From: Trifolium pratense
Lineage: Eukaryota; Streptophyta; Magnoliopsida; Fabales; Fabaceae
NCBI RefSeq assembly: GCF_020283565.1
Contig: NC_060061.1
Coordinates: forward strand, 40,027,362-40,091,361
Length of the DNA: 64,000 nucleotides
Direction of reading: 5' to 3'
Position numbers and translations under genes: made by a program
The notes under the pieces: generated by a model
The model's database searches: none
Seen by the model: only the letters and a program-made list of their open reading frames with translations
Told to the model about the DNA's origin: nothing
Shown here: piece after piece, positions 31,233 through 43,371 of the stretch
Numbering within the stretch: the first letter of the stretch is position 1
How the letters are laid out: the number at the start of each line of letters is the position of its first letter

Positions 31233-33144
31233 TTAATTGTCATCCCAATCTGATACATCTTCATCATCACTGCCTTCATCATCACCATTATCTTCGACGT
31301 CCTCTTCATCAACATCACCATCAGAAGGTACTTCTTCGGCTTCTTCTTGTACACAAAGTTGATTAAAAGTTTCAACTGCAATGACATCATCAACATTGGA
31401 CATCTCATCTTCCTGATATGGTTCATCTTCACGTTCATCTATCTCATTTTTTTCAATCAGACCCCTTGGTTTTGATGTTATTGCGGCACACCAACCTCGC
31501 TTATCCCTTGTAGTCGATGGATAAGGGACATAGTGAACTTGTCTGACGTTATGAGCCATAGCAAACGGATCATACAATGGATAATGTTTGTTCATTTTTA
31601 TGTCCACGGTATTAGTCTTTGAATCATATCTGGTACCTCTATTTGAAGGATCAAACCATTTACAGTAAAACAACACGACTGTTTTCTTGTAATCAAGGTA
31701 ATTGTATTCGATTTCAAATATGTTCTCAATGACACCGTAAAAATCTCCTTCACCATTTTCAGTCACACCTTTCATACACACTCCACTGTTTACTGTTGTT
31801 TTTCCTTCACTCCAACTGTGTGTCTCAAATCTGTAACCATTGACAAAGTAGGTGTGCCATTGTTTAACGGTTGACTTTGGGCCATCAGATAAGTTTCTCA
31901 AGTGTTGTATGACACGAGTTGCGGGTGTTTGTTGGTACATGTATTCTTTGAACCATGCTGGAAATTCCGAATTGATTTGAGCAGAAGTATGTTGTGTTAA
32001 AAACATCCTAAGTTATTAAATATCGTTAGTTATAAGCGAACTTAATTGGAATAAATAATTATTTATTAACTAATTAAAAATACTCACTGTAAATATGGCT
32101 CGACTTCATTGCAATTAATCAGCAAGTGAACATGCGCCGAATAGAGAACTTTGTCACCAGGATACAACACTTTCTCACCACCACCATTACGACCAGGCAA
32201 GCTGAATATTGACATGTTTAATGGGTGAATTCTCACAGGCCGAGATGTTTCAGTTTCATTGCGAATATGACTTGATGACAACGTGTCTTTGAAGTAATGC
32301 GAACAAAAGTAAATTGTTTCGCGGTGTAAGTATGTTGCACAAATTGAGCCTTCGACCCTAGCTTTGTTTTTCACGGCACGTTTTGCATAACCCATGAACC
32401 TTTCAAACGGGTACATCCATCTATATTGAACCGGCCCACCAAGTCTAGCCTCGTATGCAAGATGCACCACAACATGCTCCATAGAATTGTTATATCCAAC
32501 ATCAGTTTCGTTATCAAGTCCATGGTGTATTCTGAAACAAGACATTCAGACTTGATACCCAAAAGTCTAATACACACCGTTAACTTTGAGTCTCGAGAGC
32601 CTTCACACAACGGTGTATTTGTCTCTTTCAAAAGATCAAAAAATCGCTGGGCTTCCTCATTTGGTCTCTCGACGTTAACATCAGCGTCATATTCATCATC
32701 AGCAGGGTCGTCGACATCATTTGGCACATAAATCGGCGTATTAAACCCAAGGGCATTAGTTATCATATTGTCCATCTCATTAAACGGATCATAATGCTGA
32801 TGATAATATTCGGGAACAACAACGGGCTGAAAAACACTGCTTGAAGCACGATTTTGATTCACGGGAACAGTCGTGGAACATCCCTCGCCATGACTTGACC
32901 AAACCCAATAATTAGGTTGGAATCCCTTTTTATATAAATGAGACCTAATTTCATCTTCGCTCCGTATTCTTGTACATCGACAAAGTACACACGGACATCT
33001 AATTCCCCCTTCACGTATCACAATGTCATTATATTTTACTGTATTGATAAACATTTCGACCCCTATTTTAAATTCCTCTTTAACCCGGCCCCTCTTTCCA
33101 GGATTATGTCTATCGTACATCCAATTACGATTGGTAAAATCCAT
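31233..33144 (-). pseudogene. CACTA TNPD-like transposase gene lacking its catalytic core
   Basis: The N-terminal part (33144 to about 32545) is the transposase-associated domain: NWMYDRHNPGKRGRVKEEF, IRCPCVLCRC and HLYKKGFQPNYWVWSSHGE. It is followed directly, after a frame change near 32540, by a DUF4218-type segment (EHVVVHLAYEARLGGPVQYR, MYPFERFMGYAK). The Transposase_21 catalytic domain that normally lies between them is absent, so an internal deletion is inferred. After an intron (32087-32008) a DUF4216-type domain follows, beginning MFLTQHTSAQINSEF and containing VVLFYCKWFDPSN, with an acidic C-terminus ending at 31233. No active transposase could be made. Confidence 0.85.
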
Positions 33145-33479
33145 ATCTGCGTATAGTTTAATTAATATATAATTAGATCGATATATGTATTAAATTTATT
33201 ACTTTATTTTTCAAAAGTATTTTGGACATATATATATGTCTACTCAACAATAACATATAAACTTTTAACATTTTATTTTTAAAGTTTATGGTTTATTAAA
33301 TCTAAAAAATACTAAGTTTTTTAGTTGCAAAACTACCGACTTTTTAACATATATATTATAATTTTTTAAAATATAATTGTTTTTCTTTTTTTAAATACAT
33401 AGTAATAATAAAATGCTAGTAACTATTTCTAAGTGTACGGTAAAAATAAAACTATCACTAAATATTATAAATTAAAATT

Positions 33480-34330
33480 ACATATATTACTTACTTGGGT
33501 GCCGGGTAGAGTCTTACTTGGCGCGCGCTCCTAACCACAAACTCCGCTCCTAACCCACGACCTCCGATGACCACGAGAATTTGCTAATAAAAATTGTAAA
33601 TAACAAATTATTAGAACATATACATTTAAATAACAAAGTAAAAATTTTAACTTTAAAAGTAAAACACAAACACTTACCACTGTTTAGATGGAGATATGAA
33701 AATTACATCACTTTTTTAAAAATACACAAACTGTTAAAAAATTTCTTTTATAAATTTTTTTTAAAAAAATTTCGTTTTTTTAAAAAATAATATAAATATA
33801 CTGTTTTTTTGAAAAAAAAAATACTTATTTAAAAAAAATAATTCTGTTTTCGAAATAAACAAAAATATTAGAACACATACATTTAAATAACAAAGTAAAA
33901 ATTTTAACTTTAAAAGTAAAACACAAACACTTACCACTTTTTAGATGGAAATATGAAAATTACATCACTTTTTTTAAAATACACAAACTGTTAAAAAATT
34001 TCTTTTATAAATTTTTTTTAAAAAAATTTCGTTTTTTTAAAAAATAATATAAATATACTGTTTATAAATATAAATATTACTAAGTATATGATAAAAAAAA
34101 ACTATCACTATATAGATTAAAATTACGTTACTTACTTGGGTGCCGAGTAGATTCTTACTTGGCGCGCACCTAGCCCACGAACTCCGCTCCTCACGAGAAT
34201 AAGACTTGCTATTAATAATGGTAAACAACAAATATTAGAACATATACATTTAAATAACAAAACAAAAATTTTAAATTCGTAAAAGTAAAACACAAACACT
34301 TACCACTTAAGAGAGAAAATTAGAGAAATT
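33480..34330. repeat. Duplicated leader region of the CACTA element
   Basis: The block TTACTTGGGTGCCG...TTGGCGCGC occurs near 33491-33580 and again near 34129-34200. The block ACATTTAAATAACAAA...AACACTTACCACT occurs near 33620, 33880 and 34240. Several AGTGGTAAGT-like donors on the minus strand suggest repeated non-coding leader exons upstream of the TNPD-like gene. Confidence 0.65.
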
Positions 34331-34512
34331 GGAGATTAAGTTGAAAGTATTTCGTCAAAAAAAAAAAGTTGAAAGTATGAAATTAGAGAAAATTTAAGAG
34401 AGAAGTTAGAGAAAATTTAGAGAGAGAATGGAAATGAAAAAATGAAGTGAAGGAGTAGTAATATATAGGAGTAGTTTTATTAACCGTTAAAGTTTAAAAT
34501 TCAAAATTGCCC

Positions 34513-34820
34513 AATTACAGACGGCCCAGGACCGTCATAATCACACAACGGTTATGTACATACTGACGGCCTGGGACCGTCATAATTAACATGCTTTACT
34601 GACGGCCCAGGACCGTCAGAAATGGTTAACGGCTAGCAACATACTGACGGCCTGGGACCGTCTGCAATACCAATTGCTTTACTGACGGCCCAGGACCGTC
34701 AGTAATTCTTAATAGTTCATTTTTAATTAAATTCCGTTCTCCAAGACTACATTATGACGGCCTGGGACCTTCAATATTGCACAAATGCATTACTGAGGGC
34801 TTTTAGCCCTCAATAAGTTT
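34513..34820. repeat. CACTA right subterminal palindromic repeats
   Basis: About seven copies of units such as GACGGCCCAGGACCGTC, alternating between CCCAGGA and CCTGGGA centres. These match the left-end family. Confidence 0.85.
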
Positions 34821-34852
34821 GGTCAGTAAAAACATGTTTTCTTGTAGTGTAA

Positions 34853-36790
34853 GAGATCACCAAAAACAGAAACAAGACACACATCCCGCCAACACTTCCA
34901 TATACACTAATTCAAATTGGCGTAACAATATCATCAACATAATCATCAAGGTAGAAAATTAATATATAACCAAGCCCAAGCCCGGCCTGGCCCGATTCGA
35001 GCCGGATGGCCGACGGCGGCGCGCGTGTGATATTCAGCATGGTGTGCCCCATTTACAAAATTGGGTACCCCTTGGGGCGTACCCCAAGTAGTGACCTTCT
35101 AGTATATAAATACTACTAAAGTGATGAGTGTCCTAACCAATGTGGGACTCCATGTGAACTTTTTCAAATTCACACACTCTAGCTCTTTCACTTGTGTTTA
35201 TTTCTATACCAAGTTTATCATACAAGTTGTTAACTTGTTCCAACAATTGACAAATTCTTTGAATTTAGGTTGGACCTTACTCAATCCCAAACAAACCTAC
35301 GTGCATGGACTGTGGTGATGTCTGAGTATGTTGAATTAGAAGAATCGAATAAAATGATGGGTTTTTTATGCAAATTCAAGTTGTTAAATTACTCTTTGTC
35401 TGAATAGTTGGAAGGGTTTAGGAGGATGAAGGGATAAAGATGTTTATGAAATGAATGTGTTGTTTTGTGTTGATTAGAAACGGTAGATTAGGGTAGTGGA
35501 TTTTATGTAGGAGGAATAAAGATGTGTATGTAATGAATGTTGTTTTGGAGTTTATAATTGGAATTATATTGCTTTCATGTTGCATCTCTTAATGGAGTTT
35601 TGGTTCTTGTTCCCTCCATTTGTATTTGTTGCCCTTTTTAATATATTTTGGGGTGTCTAGCTAGCATCTTTCTGGTTTTAAAAAAAAAAAATATTGCTTT
35701 CATGTTGCTGTGAGTTTATATCTTCAGAATTATATTGTGTATTTGGAATGATTATGAAGTGTGCTCTGTTAATAAAATCATTAGTATTGCTAAATGGTTT
35801 CAAGATGTTATGCACTGAAACCATTATTTTTGTTAAATGATTTTATATAATCATTAATATTGTTAAACCATTAATATTGACTATGAGGGTAAAATAGATT
35901 TTTGAAATCCTTAATATTGGTTAAATGGTTTTAAGATGTTATACACTAAAATCATTATTATTGTTAAATGGTTTTAAATAATGATTATTACGGAAACCAT
36001 AAGTATGGTTTAATCGGTTTGATAGTCTTCTATGTAAAACCAAAATAATTGTCTAAAAGTTTTGTAATAAAACAAAAGACCGAATGTGATAAACATTTAA
36101 ACCATTATTCACAAACTATAGTGCACACTTATAACATAAAAACAATTAACAAATGTGAATCAATCAATCATTGACCACTTTTTTGTAAAGTCTCATCATC
36201 TCTCTTTTATTTCTTCCGTTGTAAAATAAATTTCTGTCTTTGTCTAGCTTTTTTCAAAATCACTTTGAAATAAAATGTCATTCCATCGGGTTCACGCACA
36301 CAAAAATAATTCACATTTGTCGCCATTTCAAATATAACCTTCACGGGTCCCCTCAACATCCTTAATGGCCCGGTTATATGCCACATTTTCTATCTTGAAA
36401 GCGATTACAAATGTCAATAGGCAAATTTGGTCTAAAAGGAAAGTAGAATAAAGAAATCACAAAAGAAAGTAGAATAAAGAAGTCACAAATCAAAATACAA
36501 GAATAATAAAATCAAACATTATAAAATTTAAACCTTGAGTGTCACTGTAATTAAAGTCGACTCTACAAAATCTCAAACCATATTAATTATTAGTCGACTC
36601 TACAAAATCTCAAATGCATGTAACAATATCAGGATCATCATCAACATAATCATCAAACATATAATCCAGTAACCCACTAATAATTAATCAATACGATATA
36701 TGTAACCTAATTATCAATTATTACTCCACGGTTGGATCGGTCTAACTTCAAGTTGATATGTGAAGAGAAGGCACCTTCTATCTCAAAAAC
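34853..36790. other. Intergenic region without genes
   Basis: A short GC-rich patch lies at 34976-35040. An imperfect direct repeat of roughly 75 bases (TTAAATGGTTTTAAGATGTTAT and neighbours) occurs near 35785-35860 and 35915-35990. The segment 36450-36530 resembles 28170-28240 on the far side of the CACTA insertion. No gene seen. Confidence 0.5.
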
Positions 36791-37358
36791 ATTATTGTCC
36801 ACTCAACGTGTATTCAATGAAATGTCTCAATGGTGCTCCGGCATGATGTAGGAGGATTTCTTCTGTATATTATTATTTTAGTTAGATTTAGTTTTATTAT
36901 ATTTTAGGTTGATTTCTTATTTTTATATTTCACCTAGGTTAGTTATTTTTATATTTTAGGTATATTTGTAATTTTTATTTAGCTAGGTTTGTTGTTTTTA
37001 TTTTTACAATCTTTTAGGAGATTTGTTAATTTTATTTTTCACTCCTATTTAAGCTAAAATATTGTAGCCTTGAAGGCAACCTTTTGATTGAATAAAAATA
37101 CAGAGATTTTTCTCAAATTTGGTGGATTCAAAATTACTCCTTCTGGTGGATTCCGGAAGTCTAGTGGATTCTAGATTAGTTACTCTTTCCGGTGGATTCC
37201 GGAAATCTGGTGGATTCCAGAGCCATATCTAACAGGTTTGTCGCTTGCGAACCTGTGTTTTATTATAGGATTAGCGCTTGCTATTCCTTCACGCTTCCGT
37301 ACTGCGTCAGTTGGTATCAGAGCAGGTTTCTCATGTTCTTTTCCTAACGTGATCAGCC

Positions 37359-37661
37359 ATGGTGACGAGGGCAGACCTTGCCGATTTAGCTATAATGTTC
37401 AAAGCTCTGTCAGATAAGTTGACGGCATTGACGACTAAGGGGGGTGACGTCGCTAACAATAACCGAAACTGCAACAACAATAAAAACAATAACAACAACA
37501 GAAACGGCGATAACAACCGCAACAACCCATCTACTGATGACTCGAGTTCTGAGGATGAGGAAGTTGTGTCCGAAAAGGGAGGTGAAAAGACTTCAACTAG
37601 GATAAAAAAAATTGTCTTGTGCAAGTCTACGATCCACAACTTGATGTCGACCTACCTGTGA
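37359..37661 (+). CDS. Short Gag-like ORF of the non-autonomous LTR element
   Basis: About 100 residues begin MVTRADLADLAIMFKALSDK, then an Asn-rich low-complexity stretch and an acidic Ser/Glu-rich segment. Position just after the primer-binding site is where Gag should start. I do not recognise a conserved domain; the ORF is probably a Gag remnant. Confidence 0.4.
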   Translation: MVTRADLADLAIMFKALSDKLTALTTKGGDVANNNRNCNNNKNNNNNRNGDNNRNNPSTDDSSSEDEEVVSEKGGEKTSTRIKKIVLCKSTIHNLMSTYL

Positions 37662-38179
37662 CGGCTCCGTCTAAGCCAGATGTATTTGTGCGAAATCCGG
37701 CAACAACCTCACCGCCACTAGAACCTCCGGACACTAGGTTGCATGCAACGACTTCCATCTCAGCAAAACCGCCGCATCACAGCCGTCACATTGAACTCAA
37801 GGATTTGCTTGTAGATCGGGTTCCATTCAGATTTTACCTTAAATCTTATGGTTTCGGCACTAGCTCAAGCATGTTAACTAAGTTGGGTCAAATACCCTTT
37901 TGTGATAAATTTCCAATTTTGTGTGCTATCTTTGAGCAATGGAACCCCGGTGGTCATTTGGATGTGTTGACACGAGACAGTTCCTCTCACTTCATTCAAT
38001 GGGATCTAAGAGGGTGGTCTCTTGTTCATTGGAGGAGTCAACCTGCAAAGGAAGCTCTTTATCAAGACGAGAACTCGGGGTCGAGTTCTTTTGAGGTAGA
38101 GGAGACTGATGTAGGAGGATTATTGTCCACTCAACGTGTATTCAATGAAATGTCTCAATGGTGCTCCGCCATGATGTAG
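37619..38179 (+). CDS. Unrecognised ORF of the non-autonomous LTR element
   Basis: A 186-codon ORF that overlaps the first ORF in another frame and runs into the right LTR. Its middle part (LKSYGFGTSSSMLTKLGQIP) looks like ordered protein, and the N-terminus is Pro/Thr-rich. No known family recognised. It could be a captured host fragment or the remains of Gag after a frameshift. Confidence 0.35.
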   Translation: MQVYDPQLDVDLPVTAPSKPDVFVRNPATTSPPLEPPDTRLHATTSISAKPPHHSRHIELKDLLVDRVPFRFYLKSYGFGTSSSMLTKLGQIPFCDKFPILCAIFEQWNPGGHLDVLTRDSSSHFIQWDLRGWSLVHWRSQPAKEALYQDENSGSSSFEVEETDVGGLLSTQRVFNEMSQWCSAMM

Positions 38180-38885
38180 GAGGATTTCTTCTGTATATTA
38201 TTATTTTAGTTAGATTTAGTTTTATTATATTTTAGGTTGATTTCTTATTTTTATATTTCACCTAGGTTAGTTATTTTTATATTTTAGGTATATTTGTAAT
38301 TTTTATTTAGCTAGGTTTGTTGTTTTTATTTTTACAATCTTTTAGGAGATTTGTTAATTTTATTTTTCACTCCTATTTAAGCTAAAATATTGTAGCCTTA
38401 AAGGCAATCTTTTGATTGAATAAAAATACTGAAATTTTTCTCAAATTTGGTGGATTCCAAATTACTCCTTCTGGTGGATTCCGGAAGTCTAGTGGATTCT
38501 AGATTAGTTACTCTTTCTGGTGGATTCCGTAAATCTGGTGGATTCCAGAGCCTTATCTAACAGGTTTGTCGCTTGCGAACCTGTATTTTATTATAGGATT
38601 AGCGTTTGCTATTCCTTCACGCTTCCGTACTGCGTCACGCCATTACATATAAGACCTTCCTTTTGATATGTCAATCTTTGATTTTATATAATAACGCACC
38701 CCCCACCCCCCAAACTATATGAATGCAACATATATATAAGATATAATCTTTATATATATGTTCCTCTCAGATTCCACACAAACCGTTGAGTTGAATAAAT
38801 GTTGGATTTTTCATAAATAAAATAGAATTCCAATTATATACCATAAACAACATGAATAATTGATTAGATACAACGATTAATTGAT

Positions 38886-39100
38886 TGCGGCAGTGCTATA
38901 TTTCACAAAATATATTTCAACGAGAATGTAACATAGCTTTTACAGTTTTGCTTAATTAAATATTAAAAATATATAATATTATGTATGTCGCAGAAACACA
39001 TGGATAATTTTATATGTAAATCTTAGTTTTCATTGTAAATGCTATGTTACTATCGTGATTCTGGTTGAAATATATTTTGTGAAATATAGCGGTGTCGATC
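38886..39100. mobile_element. MITE-like inverted repeat, about 215 bp
   Basis: The left arm GTGCTATATTTCACAAAATA and the right arm match in inverse for some 55-60 bases with small gaps. A 9-bp flank similarity (AATTGATTG/ATCGATTAG) is too weak to call a duplication. Confidence 0.55.
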
Positions 39101-41064
39101 GATTAGCTTCAGGGGCAGTCCATTATTGGGCTGGGCAGGGCCATGGTCCCTAGAAGAAAAAAAAAAGTTAGGAAAAGACTATTATACACTTCTTACCTTT
39201 TCACTTTTCCACAAGCTTGCAAGACACGCATGCGTGAACACAAAACAAACACGCGAAAGAAAAAAATAGAGGAACACATAACAACCTTCACTAACACCAC
39301 CGCACTAGTCACCACCGCGGCCAATGCTTGTTTAGGAGCAAGTCAAGCTTCCTTTTAAGAAATATATTGCGAAATAAGGAAATAATATAAGAGAGAAAAT
39401 AACTAAAGGTGTACGTTGAGAATTCTACATTAATATTTGATGAGATATAACCTAAAAATATTTTTAAGTATGAGCACTTATCACCATACAAGTGGGTTTG
39501 TAAGGTACTAAAATCTATCCAAAATTTGTTGGATCACCTACTCTATTTGAAGAAAAATTCTCTTCTCACCCCTCACATTTCTCTTTTCGCACGAAAAATT
39601 TCGGAAAATTTATAGTGTAAATTTCAGTAAAATTTACACTAAAAATAACTTCGGAACGTATTTTCCGAAATTTTTTGTGTGTTAAGAGGTGAAAAGATAA
39701 TTTTTCATATATAAAATTATAAATTTTCTACTATCAAACTATTTGTCCAAATATTTAGTATTGATCGTGAAGGGGTATCAAAAAGCTTACATTAAATAAG
39801 AAATGGTCCGACAATAAAAAAATTACTTGTCAAATTTGTAAAATTGAGTTAGATTAAATTAAATACTAAAAAGAATATATATTACATGTTTAGAGGAACT
39901 AATGTTGAGAAATCTTATGAGAGATAATCCAAATCTATTATAGATAGGAAATTTAGATATGTGCATCCTTGATTTGACCCCTTTATCTCCTCACATTTTT
40001 GTATGCAGAGTTGTTGGCCGGTGGCTGAATAACCATGAGAAATTATAATTTATATCTCTATATATTCTCTCATATATATAAATAAATTATAAGAAATAAA
40101 AAATGGGAAGTGATGTTTATTATTATAAAAAATAAAAAAAAAAAAGTGATGTTTATTATGCCCAAAAAAAGAAAGAAAAGAAATTATGTTTATTTAAAAG
40201 TGATAATTTGTAATGCCCGCGGGATACATAAGAAATCATGCATAGTTATAATAAACAAAACAATCCATCATCTAATGAACAAAATGCATCCTTAACAATT
40301 TTTCTACATTGTAAAATTAATATAGTATATTTATTTTAATCATCAAACATGGATTCCAAATTGTTTACAGACTGAACATGAACATCAGTATGAAAGTATT
40401 CAATTTAGAGGTTTCACAAATGGAATTCATATAGACAAAGATATATTATGCATATGCATATTTACGACATGATGCATCAAATTAAGCTTCTACGTTGTAA
40501 ACTTGTATCAATAACTCTAGCATGCATAATGCATTCCTAATTTTATGAGCATTCAATCAATCATATTATATTATATTATTCATAAAAATTTAAGCTTTTT
40601 ATAGTACAAATGTTATAAGATTTGAATTTTATTATATTTTATTTAATGAGTTTCCTCACTTGAGCTTCAATGAAGAAAACATCTTCAATTGTTGTACTTT
40701 CTCCCCATACTCTTTAATCTAGCATGAATTTACATTGAGGATACTTGATTAAATATTTGAATTTTTTAGAACATGTTTGCATTCCTCATTGTTTTCAATA
40801 GAGTTACTTCATCATGCATTAAATTTTAAATTGCTCTTTGATGGCTTCATTGATCGAGATTTTGCCTCAATCAAAAAAATCATATCCATGTTATTTATGT
40901 AGCATTATTATAGTAACAACAGGCTGCTTAGACACATACTGTTTTAATGGCTACCCCTTGAAAACAACCTTCTTGCCTCGGTCATTCGTAATCATTTTCT
41001 ACTTTGAGTGCAATTTATGATAATTCGATATCGAGTGCCTAATGGAAAAACCGTTGGCACAATA
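39101..41064. other. AT-rich intergenic region with one hairpin MITE
   Basis: At about 39545-39707 a foldback segment has arms built round CGAAAAATTTCGG and CCGAAATTTTTTG. Nothing else recognisable; short ORFs look accidental. Confidence 0.5.
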
Positions 41065-41420
41065 TTATGGGAGTCTTTCATAAATAACCTCCACATATAA
41101 TGCATAATCATCCCGCTTAACCATCATCTCATAAAAAATCTGCTTAGAATCTACATCCACAAGAACACCAGCATAATGACCAAAACCTCTCTTTTTTATT
41201 ACTTCATCTAACATCAATGGTGTTCCCACACATTTTGCAATTTCAAACAAAATTCTTGGAAGCAATATTATTGAGAAAGGTCCATGAGGTGAATCCACAC
41301 TTTAAAGTGTGTTTGCCTCTGTGTGGATACATTGAAGTATGGTTTCCATTTGAACGACGGAGTAGACCGAGCTTGAGATTCAGAGATCCTACCGACCATG
41401 CTTTTCGTTTGTCTTCATTG
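41065..41420 (-). pseudogene. LINE ORF1 relic (DUF4283 / zinc-knuckle type)
   Basis: On the minus strand the readable part is ILFEIAKCVGTPLMLDEV, then FGHYAGVLVDVD and YALYVEVIYERLP. This matches the conserved segment before the CCHC knuckle in plant LINE ORF1 proteins. Flanking frames are broken. Confidence 0.65.
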
Positions 41421-41481
41421 TAACACCCCAAATTTTAGAAATAATTAGTTTATTAGAATGTAATTAGTTTTGATGTATTTT

Positions 41482-42218
41482 TAAATGTAACACAGATGGT
41501 TCCGCGCTGGGTAGCCCTGATATTGCTTTTTGTGGGGGTCTTTTTAGAGATTACAATACTACTTTTCTTGGAGGTTTCCCTATTAATATTGGAAACTCTT
41601 ACGCCCTTCATGCTGAGCTTATAGGTGTTATGAATGCTATAGAGATTGCTCATTCAAAAGGGTGGAACAATCTTTGGCTTGAATCTGATTCACATTTGGT
41701 TAATTTAGCTTTTAAGTCCTCCCTCATTGTTCCTTGGAAGCTCCGTAATAGATGGTTCAATTGCTTGGAGTTGACTAAAACCATGCATTTTAGAGTCACT
41801 CACATTTATTGTGAAGGAAATTGTTGTGCAGATAGAATGGCTGCTTTAGGCATCAATGTTAATGGTTTTTTCTGGTGGGATAGTGTTCCACCTAGTGTTC
41901 AGAGAGATTATATTAATAATTTAATGGGTCTTCCGTCTTTTAGATTTCATTAAATCCACCGCACTCTTTTACCTTTATCCTTGGTTTTATCCCTTGGGGT
42001 TTTCCAGGAAAGGTTTTTAATGAGGCAGTGGCAGGTTCCTATATTATTGTTTCCTTGGGTTTTGGTCTAGTCCCCCAAGTTTGTATTTTTTTTTCTTTCT
42101 TTTTAATAAATTTATTAGGATGCTGCAAATGATAGGTGATGATTATGGGGTGTCAACATAGTTGGATGTCATAGTTATCATGTGATGCCTATGCACGCTA
42201 ATGTTTTTAAAAAAAAAA
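41482..42218 (+). mobile_element. 5'-truncated LINE with RNase H end, 737 bp
   Basis: It begins inside the RNase H (RVT_3) domain. TDGSAL, LHAELIGVMNAI, LESDSHLV and NCCADRMAALG carry the D, E, D and D positions. The ORF stops at 41953 and is followed by a 3' region ending in poly-A. Flanks are GTTTTGATGTATTTT on both sides (41467-41481, 42219-42233), a 15-bp target duplication. The 3' end matches the short insert at 47848-47945. Confidence 0.85.
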
Positions 42219-42233
42219 GTTTTGATGTATTTT

Positions 42234-42857
42234 CGTATTAATTAAATAATTAATTGGGTATGTACCAAAAAAAAATTAATTAATTGGGTAAAGACATTAG
42301 ATTAGTGAAGATAGCCATAGAATAGATCCTGATTGACTTAGTAATTAGATTAGAAAAAAAAATTAATAGTGCATGTAGCGAGGCATAAGGAAAATGGTGA
42401 ATTAATGAGGGAGAGTTAATAAATAAGATTTTAGTTAATTTTTAATAATTAAAGTAAGAAAACAAAGGGAGACAATTTGAAATTAAAAGAGAAAGGGGTG
42501 CATGAACATTTGAGGGGGGTATGAGGAGAAATTATATAGAGAGAAGATTAGCATGAAAAACAAGTGAAAAACAAGATAGTATCAATTAAGAGATATGCTT
42601 TAGGAATAAAAATATAAATAAAATAATAGATTTTCATGAAAACTAAGGAGTTCAGAAACTAAGGAGCTCAGGATTTTTACGAAAATAAAAATTAAAACAA
42701 ATCTGTTATTATAACCTTTCTTTGGGCAAAAGAAACCTAATCCCTTTAATTCAAATCTGTTATTATACACTTGGCGCTTGTGAATTGAAGTTCAAAGTAA
42801 CCTCTCCTTAATACCAGGAGATGTCAAGGGCCAAAATCTTTCCAAATCATTCGAAGC
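42234..42857. other. Intergenic segment
   Basis: Purine- and AT-rich sequence with no gene or clear repeat. Confidence 0.5.
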
Positions 42858-42869
42858 TTGGAAGATAGC

Positions 42870-43324
42870 TCACATGTCGTGAGTCGTTTGTGTTGGAACA
42901 AAGAAACTTGGGTGGTCAATGGCTCGGGGGTTTCTCACATCATTTGGGTCGGTGTAATGCATACATTGCAGAGCTGTGGGGGGTCTTTGATGGTCTCACG
43001 TTTGCATATGATAGAGGTTTCAAAAAGATTGCGCTGCATATCGACTCTAATGTTGTGGTACACACTCTTCAAAGCTACAAGGATGGAAGTGTTGTTGGAT
43101 GGAGAATTATTCAAGAAATTAGACGGTTACTTGGTATGGATTGGGAAGTTAAGATTTGTCACTCTTATCGTGAATCAAATGCTTGTGCTGATGCTCTTGC
43201 TAATTTGGGGTGTGATCATGAGCCGGGGATGCGTGTGTATGAGCAATGTCCTGTGAGTCTGAGCTCATTGTTGTTAGCTGATGTTATGGGGATAACTACC
43301 CCTAGAGTCATCTCTCTGTAGTTT
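42870..43324 (+). pseudogene. LINE RNase H (RVT_3) relic
   Basis: The frame to the stop at 43321 reads YIAELWGVFDGLTFAYD, then HIDSNVVVHTL and SNACADALANLG. This is the plant RVT_3 RNase H domain with E, D and D positions. The start of the domain, with the first Asp, is missing or out of frame. It is not the same sequence as the RNase H at 41482. Confidence 0.75.
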
Positions 43325-43371
43325 CTTTTCTTTTAGATTTTGGCCCCTTTTGTATCCAAAAATAAATAAAT

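Larger units (their letters stand above)
28328..34849 (-). mobile_element. CACTA (En/Spm) transposon, 6.5 kb, internally deleted
   Basis: Ends are CACTACAAGAAAACATG on both sides in inverted orientation, flanked by TAA (28325-28327, 34850-34852), the 3-bp duplication of CACTA elements. Subterminal palindromic repeats crowd both ends. Two minus-strand genes are present: a TNPD-like gene missing its transposase core (31233-33144) and a TNPA-like gene with a homopolymer frameshift (28894-31003). The copy is probably non-autonomous, but its ends look mobilisable. Confidence 0.93.
36791..38637 (+). mobile_element. Non-autonomous LTR retrotransposon, about 1.85 kb
   Basis: Direct repeats of about 515 bp (LTR bodies 36796-37309 and 38124-38637) start TGTCCACTCAACG and end TACTGCGTCA. 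They differ at roughly a dozen positions by eye. TTGGTATCAGAGC follows the left LTR at 37311, a Met-tRNA-type primer-binding site, and a purine-rich GTAGGAGGA precedes the right LTR. Flanks (ATTAT and CGCCA) do not match, so a later rearrangement or inter-element recombination is likely. The 0.8-kb interior encodes no pol. Confidence 0.8.
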
